From Thermaerobacillus caldiproteolyticus (GTDB lineage: Bacteria; Bacillota; Bacilli; Bacillales; Anoxybacillaceae), in the NCBI RefSeq assembly GCF_013761245.1, contig NZ_JACDUT010000010.1, forward strand, positions 52,323 to 116,322: a stretch of 64,000 bases of DNA, given 5' to 3'. A program made the translations under genes and the position numbers. Below the pieces are notes generated by a model. It did no database searches. It was not told the origin of the DNA and worked only from the letters and a program-made list of their open reading frames with translations. Shown here piece after piece: positions 9,435 through 18,632 of the stretch (position 1 is the stretch's first letter; each line of letters opens with the position of its first letter).

Positions 9435-9545
9435 GCTGATGCCCCATAATTGCGGTATGGTTGTCCCCCATGAAAGAAATTTTTGCATAATCTGTGGTGC
9501 TGTGAAATGCGACATGGGTGGCTAATAGGGAAGGTTAGTTGAAAA
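9435..9545 (+). repeat. two dispersed cassette-repeat modules
   Basis: One degenerate and one full module of a family seen eight times in the window. The module has a TGGTG..CG.AA.TGCGGCATGG core and a GTGGCTAA..GGTTAGTT tail. This pair lies between the nucleotidyltransferase relic and peptidase E, and is nearly identical to the equivalent position at 59526-59580. Confidence 0.65.
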
Positions 9546-9614
9546 AGGATTTGATTTTAATTTGTAGAAATTATCGGTGTGGAAAATAGTTCTTTTTAGA
9601 AAGGAAGGAATAAG

Positions 9615-10322
9615 ATGCGACAAATCATTGCTCTAGGCGGCGGAGGGTTCTCAATGGAACCGGATAACCCGTTATTGGATTGGTACATATTGAAACAAAC
9701 AAAAAAAACTACTCCAAAGATTTGTTTTATCCCCACTGCCAGCGGGGATTCAGATCATTATATATCAAGGTATTATAACTTCTTTAATAAACAAAATTGC
9801 AAACCTTCTCATTTATCTTTATTTAAACCGCCAACAAGAGATTTAGAGGGGTTTATACTGGAGAAGGATATTATATATGTCGGTGGGGGAAATACAAGAA
9901 ACTTATTAGTTTTATGGAAAGAGTGGGGGTTAGATGATATTTTAAGAAAAGCTTGGAACCAAGGGATTGTTTTAGCCGGCATTAGTGCTGGTTCTATATG
10001 TTGGTTCGAGGAAGGCGTCACAGATTCATTTGGAGAGGAATTAGAACCAATGAAATGCTTAGGCTTTCTAAAAGGCAGTCATTGTCCGCATTATGATGGA
10101 GAGTTAGACATAAGGCATTCATATCATAAACTAATTTATTCTGGAGCCATACAAGCTGGTATTGCAGCAGATGATGGAGTTGCCATCCATTATATTGAAC
10201 AAAACATAAGTAATATAGTTAGTTCTAGACCAAAGGCAAAGGCTTATAAAGTTTATTTGGATAACAAGGTGATGAAGGTGATAGAGGAAGAGCTTCAGAC
10301 GAATTTTTTGGGTTCCTATTAA
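9615..10322 (+). CDS. peptidase E-like serine hydrolase (S51 family), copy 1
   Basis: The 235-residue protein belongs to peptidase family S51. It has N-terminal IIALGGGGFSMEPDNPLLD, YVGGGNTRNLL, and the nucleophile motif GISAGSICW with Ser124. Such enzymes cleave Asp-X dipeptides, or act on related small substrates, in the cytoplasm. GAAAGGAAGGAATAAG precedes the ATG. A second copy at 59650-60357 differs by only a few residues, and a 3' relic of a third lies at 16845. The near-identity covers the repeat module upstream and stops at the gene end, as expected of a cassette-sized duplication. Confidence 0.9.
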   Translation: MRQIIALGGGGFSMEPDNPLLDWYILKQTKKTTPKICFIPTASGDSDHYISRYYNFFNKQNCKPSHLSLFKPPTRDLEGFILEKDIIYVGGGNTRNLLVLWKEWGLDDILRKAWNQGIVLAGISAGSICWFEEGVTDSFGEELEPMKCLGFLKGSHCPHYDGELDIRHSYHKLIYSGAIQAGIAADDGVAIHYIEQNISNIVSSRPKAKAYKVYLDNKVMKVIEEELQTNFLGSY

Positions 10323-10385
10323 ACCTCTAAGAAGAACTTAAATATTATGCTTAGGCCCCAACAATTATTATAGAGTTTTTACATA

Positions 10386-10426
10386 AAAAATCGCTTCTCT
10401 TTAATGAAGATAAAGAAGCGATTTTT
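10386..10426. terminator. bidirectional terminator
   Basis: AAAAATCGCTTCT / AGAAGCGATTTTT forms a 13-bp stem between the convergent peptidase E and MFS genes, with A and T tracts on both sides. Confidence 0.85.
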
Positions 10427-10429
10427 ATA

Positions 10430-11689
10430 TTATATATTATTTATTTCTGTGGAATCTGCTGTCATTGTTAGATAGTATTTTTTCTTCGATGGTTGTAAGC
10501 TGAATAGACATAGCATCATTGTTATCAATAACATTATTAATGTTCCTGTTATCACAATAAACTTAATTGAAATGAATTGAGACATAATTCCAAAAATAAC
10601 GGTTGTAATAATTATTAAAAAAGCTTTAATTAACCCATATATGCTGCCTACTCTCCCCATTACTTCAACAGGTATATTGTTTTGATAAAATGTATGAAAT
10701 CCTGTATTTGCAAAAGAGAGAGAAAAGGAAAGAATGAAGAACCCTAAAGCCGCTATAAAAAAGGAGTTTGAAAATGCATAGATGATATAGCCAACGGAAA
10801 CATTTAAAGAGCCTAAACCAATTAATAAAGAAGTAGCTAATTTTTTTGCAAAAATCGTGTTTACAATAGCCCCAACGACAATACCTACACCAGCTATACT
10901 TACCAGAAACCCGTATTCACTATCTGATAAGGAAAGTACCTTTTTGGCAAAAGCAGCTTCAAGCGAATCTACAGCAGTTGCCATGACCATCATACAACTA
11001 AATAAAAAATAGATCAATGTAATATAAAAATACCGATGACTAAATTTTATAACTATTTTCCAATCATTTTTCAAAAGTTCCAAAGATATTTTTTCATCCA
11101 TCGTTTTAGTAAAGGTTTGTTTTTCAAGGTTAGGCAATAATAAGGTAACAAATCCTGACAAAAATAAGGCTAATGCATTCATATAGATTGCCAATATTGG
11201 CGTACCTATTAAAAATAGTATACCGGCAATAGCTGGACCAATCAGAAAACCCCCAGATTCAATTAAACTCCGAAGAGAGTTAAAACGTTTTCTTTGTTCA
11301 GAGGGAGTTAATTTCGTAATATAAGTCATAGATGTTGGGATAAACATAGAACTTGCCATATTTATTAAAAAGACAACTACATACATAGACCAAATCGAAG
11401 AAAAGAAAGGTAACGAGGCGATAAGTATAGCTCGTATGATATCTAATATAATCATGAGATTACGTTTATTTAACCGGTCTATGACACTGCCAGCCCAAGC
11501 ATTTGTAAATAATGCAGCCAAAGGTTTGAGGATATAAAGGGCAGATACGGCAAGGGGTGATCCTGTCATATCAAGCACAATTAAATTTAGTGAGATTAAA
11601 TAAATCCAGTCACCTACATTAGAAACTCCAATTCCAAATAGAAGAAGAAAATGATTTTTCCAAATTTTAAATCGATGTTTTAACCTCAT
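10430..11689 (-). CDS. MFS transporter, macrolide-efflux (MefA-like) type
   Basis: This 419-residue protein has 12 predicted helices and MFS features: GVSNVGDWIYLISLNLIV in helix 1, DRLNKRNLMIILDIIRA in the loop 2-3 motif, and LTPSEQRKRFNSLRSLIESG. This pattern is shared with MefA-type efflux permeases (MFS_3). It probably exports a hydrophobic drug or metabolite. It stands alone and convergent with peptidase E. The start MRLKHRF is followed by the first helix; GAGGAACTTTTAA is the likely ribosome binding region. Confidence 0.82.
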   Translation of the reverse strand: MRLKHRFKIWKNHFLLLFGIGVSNVGDWIYLISLNLIVLDMTGSPLAVSALYILKPLAALFTNAWAGSVIDRLNKRNLMIILDIIRAILIASLPFFSSIWSMYVVVFLINMASSMFIPTSMTYITKLTPSEQRKRFNSLRSLIESGGFLIGPAIAGILFLIGTPILAIYMNALALFLSGFVTLLLPNLEKQTFTKTMDEKISLELLKNDWKIVIKFSHRYFYITLIYFLFSCMMVMATAVDSLEAAFAKKVLSLSDSEYGFLVSIAGVGIVVGAIVNTIFAKKLATSLLIGLGSLNVSVGYIIYAFSNSFFIAALGFFILSFSLSFANTGFHTFYQNNIPVEVMGRVGSIYGLIKAFLIIITTVIFGIMSQFISIKFIVITGTLIMLLITMMLCLFSLQPSKKKYYLTMTADSTEINNI

Positions 11690-11884
11690 TTAAAAGTTCC
11701 TCCTTTTGTACAGCAATGGTCAAAGATCTTTTTAGTCGTGAATTTATTAATATATCACCATTAAGCAGGCCTAACAACAGCGTAGCTGTCATAGACAGCA
11801 ATAAGAGTAAAAATCCTATAATTATTTGAATCGGTACTTAAAAATGGTCCAACAAAAACTATTCCTGATTTGAGTACTTTTTTC

Positions 11885-13335
11885 TTACCCTTTTGCCAGT
11901 TCACGAATGATTTGATTAATTTGATAGATTCCATTTTTAAGATCTTTTAATGTGGCATAAGCAAAGGACAAGCGAAGATAACGGTTCGCCTCTTGAGCAT
12001 AAATATTCCCTGGATTAAGAAGTATACCTTTAGATAATGCCTTTACGTAAAAGTCTCTCATTGATAGTTTAGGTAGTATTTTCAACCAAATAAAAAATCC
12101 TCCTTTTGGTATATCCCACGTGGCTATGTCGCTTAAATAAGTTTCTAATGCTTCTAATGCTACTGCTCGTCGTATTTTAAGCAACTCTCTGACAGACTCA
12201 AGATGCTGTTGATATAAGCCACTTGCTAACCATTCAGCAGCGACTCTTTGGGATAATGAACTAGAACCGTAGTCGGTTTGCATTTTAATATCAGCCAATC
12301 TTTTAATGACAGGTTCCGGACCGACAATCCAACCGATTCTTAGACCTGGGCTTAAGGTTTTGGATAAACTGCCAAGATACAATACGTGTCCATGTCTATC
12401 CATTGCTTTTAAAGGAGGTGGTGGGAGTTCATCGATCCATAACTCCCGATAAATATCATCTTCAATGATCGGAAGTTGTTCTTTTTCGCATCCATGAAGA
12501 ATCTCTTGGCGTCTTTTTTCTGACATTAAAATCCCCGCTGGATTATGAAAACAAGGAATGGTATATAAAATCGCTCTACCTCGCAATTTCTTTGATGATA
12601 AGGAAAGAGAATTTGGTAAAAGACCGTATTCATCTATTGGTAGACCTATAAGCTTCATGCCAACAGATTGAAACACACGCAGCGAGTAAAGGTATGAAGG
12701 TTTTTCAAGTAAGACGGTTGAGCCTCTGGGCAAAAGGCCAACCGAAATCAATTGCAAAGCCTGTAATGCCCCGGAAACAATTAAAATTGACGAAGGAGAA
12801 GCATGAATGCCATTCGCTCTTAAATAGCTACTCAATGATTGACGTAAAGGGAGAAATCCCTTCGGGTCTTCATATCCAAAAGGTTCCATTTTTTCCGATA
12901 CTCTTCGCATGATAAGCTTCATTGTGTCTATAGGAAAAATCTCCGTGGAAAGTTCCCCTTTACTAAGTTGGATAAGATTTGTATTTGATTCAGCTTCGTT
13001 GATCTCCTGAACTGTCGCTTGGCTCGGTTTTTGTATTCCTGATTGGATATAATCGTTCCAAGCAGGTGACAGATTTGTCGCTAGTAACGTCCATGTATTA
13101 TTGACAACAAATGTGCCCTTTCCCATTTTCCCTCAATCGTTCCGTCCGCCATTAATTCCTCTAAAGCAATGATGACAGTGCTCCGGTTCACTCCAAACAT
13201 ATCAGCTAATTTTCGTTGGCTTGGAATTTTGGTTCCGATAGGCCATTCCCCGTTTGCAATCTTTTCTTTGATAAAATCCATAATTTGTTTATATTTAGGA
13301 GATCATTTATTTGGTTTCTGCTCGATTTTGTCCAT
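11885..13335 (-). pseudogene. ycxD: MocR/GntR aminotransferase-fold regulator YcxD, twice disrupted
   Basis: The gene encodes a GntR-type winged helix (ANGEWPIGTKIPSQRKLADM; VNRSTV) fused to a class I aminotransferase-like domain that binds PLP (SLSKTLSPGLRIGWIVG carries the PLP lysine). The best start is ATG 13335 after AAGGAGGTG, but an in-frame TGA at 13303-13305 interrupts after ten codons. A frameshift near 13115 separates EGKM and GKGTFVVNN. It is divergent from ycxC, as in B. subtilis, and would normally regulate it. Two lesions suggest real decay. Confidence 0.8.
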
Positions 13336-13501
13336 GAAAAACACCTCCTTCATATTCTTTTTTCGGGCTAAAGTGGTTGGGTTAATAACTGTCCAACTGG
13401 TTGAAGACATTTTACCAAGCATCGATTAAGATAACAAGAAATAAGAAGCAGAAAAGAATATTGGTTGGTTTTCTATAAATCTCCATAAAGGAGGTGAAGA
13501 A

Positions 13502-14377
13502 ATGAAAAAACCGCTCGACTTAAGTGTTATAGGTGCGCATGGACTTATTATTTTTCTTTGGGGTTCAGCTTTTGCGGGAATTAGAGTGGGGTTAGAAGCT
13601 TACACTCCTGCACACCTTTCCCTTTTACGCTTACTTGTTGGATCAGCAGCGCTTATTGTTTTTGCATTTATCATTCGTATGCGTTTGCCAGATTTAAAGG
13701 ATATTCCTTCTATTCTATTGTTAGGTTTTTTAGGTTTCGCAGTTTATCATACAGCTTTAAACATTGGAGAGAAAACGGTTAGTGCAGGAGCTGCAAGCCT
13801 TATTGTATCGACAACTCCCATTTTCACAGCACCTCTGGCTCTTATATTTTTCCGCGAAGGGTTAGGAATATGCGGCTGGATAGGAGCGATCATCAGTTTC
13901 TCTGGAGTAACACTAATTTCTCTAGGGACAGGAGATCAACTACAATTAAATAGTGGAGCTTTACTGATTCTTCTAGCATCTTTTTCAGAGAGTTTATATT
14001 TCGTGTTTCAAAAGTTTTATTTGAAAAAATATCGATTTCTTGAGTTTACTACCTATACCATATGGGCAGGCACCTTTTTTATGCTTGTCTTTCTTCCAGG
14101 ACTTGGCGAAGCAATGATAAAAGCTCCAATGGAAGTGACTCTTAGTGTTGTATACTTAGGTCTTTTTCCAACGGTACTTCCTTATTTTGCTTTAGCTTAC
14201 ATAACATCACGTGTGGGAAGTTCGGAGGCAACAACTTCACTTTATCTAACACCAACTGTTGCATTTGTCATTGCGTGGATATGGCTTGGTGAGATACCAA
14301 CTATTCTCTCTCTAATAGGTGGAGTGATCACACTATTGGGAATTTTGCTCTCAAGCGGATGGAATGTTGGCAGATAA
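13502..14377 (+). CDS. ycxC: EamA/DMT-family transporter YcxC
   Basis: The 291-residue protein has ten hydrophobic helices and two EamA repeats, with WGSAFAGIRVGLEAY in helix 1 and EIPTILSLIGGVITLLGI at the end of repeat 2. It is probably a metabolite exporter in the drug/metabolite superfamily. GGAGGTGAAGA lies 4-5 bases before the ATG. The divergent MocR regulator is broken, so expression may now be unregulated. Confidence 0.88.
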   Translation: MKKPLDLSVIGAHGLIIFLWGSAFAGIRVGLEAYTPAHLSLLRLLVGSAALIVFAFIIRMRLPDLKDIPSILLLGFLGFAVYHTALNIGEKTVSAGAASLIVSTTPIFTAPLALIFFREGLGICGWIGAIISFSGVTLISLGTGDQLQLNSGALLILLASFSESLYFVFQKFYLKKYRFLEFTTYTIWAGTFFMLVFLPGLGEAMIKAPMEVTLSVVYLGLFPTVLPYFALAYITSRVGSSEATTSLYLTPTVAFVIAWIWLGEIPTILSLIGGVITLLGILLSSGWNVGR

Positions 14378-14402
14378 TAGATTTATTCTATGAACCAACA
14401 AG

Positions 14403-14640
14403 AAATGGGGATTAGGTTTGCCCGCAAGTGTTCTATTACTAGCAATTACTTTAAATACAGGAATAGCCACCGTTCATGGAACAATTCGATGATATGACAG
14501 CCATGTGGCGAACGGGGCTTCAGTTACCCGATATTCTTCGAGTAAATATGAAAAGAAATGGCAACATGATCATCCATCTCCATATGCTTTTTATTAACAG
14601 AAAGATACATATTGGAAAACCAATTCAAATTTGAGCTTGT
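14403..14640 (+). pseudogene. LD-carboxypeptidase (S66, MccF-like) relic, copy 1
   Basis: Translation in broken frames gives LPASVLLLAITLNTGIATVH and SSSKYEKKWQHDHPSPYAF, matching the middle of S66 peptidases such as LdcA/MccF. The same segment occurs with many substitutions in the longer relic at 17237-17512. Stops and deletions abolish function. Confidence 0.7.
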
Positions 14641-14716
14641 TTTGTTGTTCGGTGGTGAAAAAGGAGGGACGTCCCGGTCCACATTTTCGTTCCAATAAGG
14701 CCCTCCATAAACATTT

Positions 14717-16756
14717 TTAAAGTTTCTCCACATCTACGCGACCAGAAAAGAAAGTTGCTCCACCGCCCATATCGGCTACTCGATCTGGGGTAAGTGAGTT
14801 TACCAGATGTTTCAGGCCTGGGGAATCTGCCCATAGCCCTTGCGTGACAACGACACTTGGAAGTACATTTTCTCCGACAGAAACTTTCAAAATGCATTCT
14901 CCGCGATGGTTCCACACTCGGACTTTATCTCCATCCTGAATCCCTTTCGATAAAGCATCTTTAATATTCATATGCAAGCAAGGCTCTTTTTCAAGAGAGA
15001 TATGTTTTTCAATGTTTGAAAAGGTTGTGTTTAAGAAATTGTGGTTGGGACCGGGCACAAACAAAAACGGAAAGTCTCCATCGTTAACAATAGGCGTATA
15101 GGTTGGTAAAGGAGGGTAGCCATCTTGTTCTATTTTTTTTGAATAAAGTTCAATTTTTCCGCTAGGTGTTAGCAGTTTTCCTGGCAGCAATGGTTTTACA
15201 TTTGCTTTTATATACTGCTTTTCAACCAATGTTTCATAATCGATTCCTTTCAGGTAAGGATTGTTTGGGTTATCCAAGGCTTGTGAAATCATTTCTTCTT
15301 CTGTCTCATATAAACACGGATCCTCAAAGCCCATGTTTTTCGCAAGCAATTGGAACACTTCGACATTTGATTTGGACTCTCCATATCGTTCAATAACTGG
15401 CTGCTGAATTTGAACATAGTGGTGCCAGTATGATGTATAAAGATCCGTATTTTCGAATGAAGATGTGGCAGGAAGTACAATATCTGCGTATTTTGCTGTT
15501 TCTGTTAAAAATAAGTCATGCACAACGACAAAGAGATCTTCCCTTGCCAATCCTTTTCTTACTTTATTGCTGTCCGGTGCAACAACCGCAGGGTTTGTGC
15601 CGTACACGAATAAGGATTTTATCGGTGGGTCTAATTCCAATAATGCCTGGCCGAGCAGATTCATGTTTATGACTCGTGTATGTTTATTTTGCAACAAATC
15701 CGGGCGTTGCAAGCTCATTTTATTAAGGGTCAAATACCCGCTATTTGACTTGATGGCTCCGCCGCCTTTTACAAGCCATTGTCCGGTCAGGGCAGGAAGG
15801 CAAGCAATGGTCCGGACACACATGCCCCCATTGTCGTGATGCTGAAGACCGTTGCCGATTCGAATAAAGGAAGGTGTGGTTTGCCCATACAATCTGGCAA
15901 GTTTATAAATGTCTTCAACAGGAACACCTGTAATTCCGGAAACAGTGACAGGATCATACTGGACAACGTGCTCACGCAGCTCTTCATGTCCGACTGTATA
16001 TTTCTCTAAAAAATCATTGTCTACCATGTTTTCGGCAAACAAAATATGCATCATGCCCAAAGCGAGAGCAGCATCGGTACCCGGCAATATTGGAATGAAC
16101 CAATCTGCGAACTGGCCGGTTTGATTTTTATGAACATCAATACAGATGATCTTCGCACCATTTTTTCGGGCTTTTTGGGCAAGGACAATTTGATGCATGT
16201 TGGTGCTTACAGCATTGATTCCCCAGAAGATGATTAATTTTGAATGAATCGTATCTTCCGGGTCTGTTCCAAAGCCGCCTCCCATTGTATATTTAAGACC
16301 TTCCGACCCAGCTGACGAACAAATTGTCCGATCCAGCAGGGAAGCGCCCAACCGGTGGAAAAACCGTCGGTCCATTCCTTCGGCGCTAAGTCTTCCCATG
16401 TTGCCATAAAAGCTATACGGAAGAATACTTTCAGGTCCTTCTGTTTCGATCAGCTCTTTCCATTTGGCAGTAATTTTTTCAATCGCTTCGTCCCAGCTTA
16501 TCCGCTCAAATTTCCCTTCACCTTTAGCTCCCGTACGTTTCATTGGATATTTCAAGCGTTTTGGATCGTAAATTCGTTCGGTCATATTCCGTACTTTATT
16601 GCATATATTTCCTTTGGTCACAGGGTGATCCGGATCTCCTTGTATTTTTACAATTTTTCCATCTTGCTTATGTACTAGTAACCCGCATTGATCGGGGCAA
16701 TCCAGAGAACAAACGGATGGAAATATACCTGTTGGCTGATGCACAAATGAGTACAT
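14717..16756 (-). CDS. yoaE: molybdopterin oxidoreductase, formate dehydrogenase-like, YoaE type
   Basis: The 679-residue protein is a full-length Mo-bisMGD enzyme of the DMSO reductase/formate dehydrogenase group. Residues 16-52 carry the Fe4S4 motif (Cys16, Cys20, Cys24, Cys52). The middle shows GNGLQHHDNGGMCVRTIACL and PAVVAPDS, and the C-terminal cofactor domain has VPGPNHNFLNTTFS and VRVWNHRGECILKV. There is no Tat signal, so it is probably cytoplasmic. Length and pattern match B. subtilis YoaE, whose substrate is not established. It is intact while both sides carry relics of LD-carboxypeptidase and peptidase E. GAAAGGAGAAAAAT precedes the ATG. Confidence 0.85.
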   Translation of the reverse strand: MYSFVHQPTGIFPSVCSLDCPDQCGLLVHKQDGKIVKIQGDPDHPVTKGNICNKVRNMTERIYDPKRLKYPMKRTGAKGEGKFERISWDEAIEKITAKWKELIETEGPESILPYSFYGNMGRLSAEGMDRRFFHRLGASLLDRTICSSAGSEGLKYTMGGGFGTDPEDTIHSKLIIFWGINAVSTNMHQIVLAQKARKNGAKIICIDVHKNQTGQFADWFIPILPGTDAALALGMMHILFAENMVDNDFLEKYTVGHEELREHVVQYDPVTVSGITGVPVEDIYKLARLYGQTTPSFIRIGNGLQHHDNGGMCVRTIACLPALTGQWLVKGGGAIKSNSGYLTLNKMSLQRPDLLQNKHTRVINMNLLGQALLELDPPIKSLFVYGTNPAVVAPDSNKVRKGLAREDLFVVVHDLFLTETAKYADIVLPATSSFENTDLYTSYWHHYVQIQQPVIERYGESKSNVEVFQLLAKNMGFEDPCLYETEEEMISQALDNPNNPYLKGIDYETLVEKQYIKANVKPLLPGKLLTPSGKIELYSKKIEQDGYPPLPTYTPIVNDGDFPFLFVPGPNHNFLNTTFSNIEKHISLEKEPCLHMNIKDALSKGIQDGDKVRVWNHRGECILKVSVGENVLPSVVVTQGLWADSPGLKHLVNSLTPDRVADMGGGATFFSGRVDVEKL

Positions 16757-16844
16757 ATTTTTCTCCTTTCATTATCAGGTTCATCCTTGTTATTCATTTA
16801 GATGGTTAATATGATAAAATAATTCGAAAAGTAAGGCAATAATG

Positions 16845-16938
16845 ATATATAGTTAGTTCTAAACCAAAGGAACAAGGTTATGAAGGTCATAAAGAGCTTC
16901 AGATGAATTTTTGGGTTCCATTAAGCCTCTAAGAACGA
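16845..16938 (+). pseudogene. peptidase E 3' relic (third copy)
   Basis: About 90 bases match the last 35 codons of the peptidase E genes (ATAGTTAGTTCTA, AAGAGCTTCAGA, TTTTTGGGTTCC) with internal deletions, and continue past the stop with CCTCTAAGAA as in copy 1. Confidence 0.7.
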
Positions 16939-17004
16939 GGTGAATAACGAGACAGATAAACTAAAATAAATTCTAGGCAGATAGGAAAGAACAGGAGAAT
17001 GTAT

Positions 17005-17515
17005 ATGATAAAATATCCGTTTTTAAAAAAAGGGGGCAATGATTGGTGTAACAGCACCTTCCTCTGGTGTAAAGATAGAATTACATCATATGTTTAAACG
17101 AGCCTGTGAAAGCATGAAAAGAAAAGGATATAAAGTGGTTTGTGGGGAAACAGTTTGGACACAAGAGAAAGCGAAGTCTGCGAGTGCCAAAAAGAGAGCA
17201 AATGAATTTATAGAGATGATGAAAAGATAAATAAAAATGGGTATTAGGTTACTCGGATACAAGCGTTTTATTATTAGCAATTACTTTAAACACAGAAATA
17301 ACCACCGCTCACGGAACAAATCTAGTAGATTTAAGAGGCGAATACTCCGATGATACAACATCCATGTGACAAACGGTTTTATCAACGGAAACAAGGGCTT
17401 CAGTTATCCAATGCTCTTCGAGTAAATATCAAAAGAAATGGCAACATGATAACCCATCTCTATGTGTTTTTCATTTAACAGAAGATACATATTGGAAAAC
17501 AAATCAAATGAACAT
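17005..17515 (+). pseudogene. LD-carboxypeptidase (S66, MccF-like) relic, copy 2
   Basis: It starts at ATG 17005 (AGGAG upstream) with MIKYPFLKKGG, shifts frame before 17039 to IGVTAPSSGVKIELHHMFKR and ETVWTQEKAKSASAKKRA, then loses the middle section and resumes as GYSDTSVLLLAITLNTEI, TAHGTNLVDLRGEYSDDT and KYQKKWQHDNPSL. S66 peptidases cut L,D-peptide bonds in murein fragments or give microcin C immunity. The IGVTAPSSG start and GYSDTSVLL motif identify the family. Frameshift, deletion and stops make it non-functional. Confidence 0.78.
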
Positions 17516-17552
17516 GAACGTGTTGCAAAACGCATAGTGAATGCATAAATGT
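17516..17552. repeat. 37-bp exact repeat, partner at 63907-63943
   Basis: The 37 bases starting GAACGTGTTGCAAAACGC and ending GCATAAATGT are identical at 63907-63943, 46.4 kb away in the same orientation. Flanking bases differ at both ends. It contains ATGC/GCAT half-sites around AGTGA. Confidence 0.85.
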
Positions 17553-17564
17553 TCTATTAGAGAG

Positions 17565-17617
17565 AATAGGGCTTGGTTCTATTATTCTTACTTAGAACCA
17601 AGCCTTATTATTTTTAT
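17565..17617 (+). terminator. intrinsic terminator
   Basis: AATAGGGCTTGGTTCT and AGAACCAAGCCTTATT pair over 16 positions with one mismatch, followed by a T-rich tract. A related hairpin follows the lipoprotein gene at 41087. Confidence 0.75.
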
Positions 17618-18157
17618 CCAGTTAAATGGAAATTGATTTTGCACTTCCAAGAAGAACCTCTAAAGAAATCTGATATGCTTGTTATTTGATATAAAATCAA
17701 CAATAAAGTTAAACAGATCTAGTATTAAAAATATGTAAAGAGATATGAGGAAAAACCTTATATTGCTTTTCTAGTTTATAAAAGTCATTAAAATATAAGC
17801 GGCGCCGCTTTCACCAGACCCTAAGATATGACACTTATTTTCATAAATTCTATGATCAAATATTTCTAGATCACCCCTCGTTACTTCACGTGAAACCATG
17901 ACACAGAAATGGTAAAGAAATTAATATGACTGTTATTTTAGTAAGCATTCTCATTTGCTTAGGAGCCCTGAAAATATTGAGCTAGTTTTTATTAGCCTTA
18001 AAGGTTTGTTTTTTTATTTCATTGTATGAATCCAAAATCAGAATATATTCGTATGTAGTGATTGGAACTAATTTTTAAAAAATTAACAGTATAACGTTTG
18101 ACTGTATGGTTTTTCGAAAATATAATTTTAATTGATATTCTAAAAATATATCAGGGA
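17618..18157. other. non-coding interval
   Basis: A/T-rich DNA without a supported gene. The MerR gene that follows probably has its promoter here, but no consensus pair is convincing. Confidence 0.4.
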
Positions 18158-18601
18158 GTGAGTTTCGTTGGGAAGTTCCTCAAAATTGGTGAACTTGCAG
18201 ATTTAGCTGGCGTTTCCAAACGGACGATTGATTATTATACGCAATTAGGGTTACTGGAACCTGTTCGCTCCGAGACAAATTATCGCTATTATCCCGAAGA
18301 GAGTATCGAGCATTTGCGGTTAATCAATGCATTAAAAAAGCAACATTTAACTCTTGAAGAAATCAAAGAACGATTACAGATTATAAAAAATCAACAAGTT
18401 TCTGTAGATGAAATTGTAGATAAAATTGAGCACCTTCAAGAAGAAATGAAACATATTCAAGAAGAAGTATTGGAATTAAAACCGTTACTTAAACAATTCA
18501 ATGAACAGCAGATCAAGTTGATGACAAAACCATTGACCCAACAAGGTTACGCGTTGTTACACGCATTAGCGATATTGCTTGGAGAAAATCCTTTTATTTA
18601 A
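18158..18601 (+). CDS. MerR-family transcriptional regulator
   Basis: The protein begins with the MerR DNA-binding domain (FLKIGELADLAGVSKRTIDY, LGLLEPVRSETNYRYY, LRLINALKKQHLTLEEIKER) followed by a coiled coil (residues 75-110) and a short Cys-free C-terminus, so metal sensing through Cys is unlikely. GTG 18158 is the chosen start. The strong-looking site CAGGGAGTGA would suit TTG 18168, but that is one base out of frame, so a lost A in GGGAAG near 18171 may have altered the N-terminus. It lies 31 bases before spo0M. Confidence 0.75.
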   Translation: MSFVGKFLKIGELADLAGVSKRTIDYYTQLGLLEPVRSETNYRYYPEESIEHLRLINALKKQHLTLEEIKERLQIIKNQQVSVDEIVDKIEHLQEEMKHIQEEVLELKPLLKQFNEQQIKLMTKPLTQQGYALLHALAILLGENPFI

Positions 18602-18632
18602 ATCAATAGATGTTAAGGAGAGATGAAAAAGG

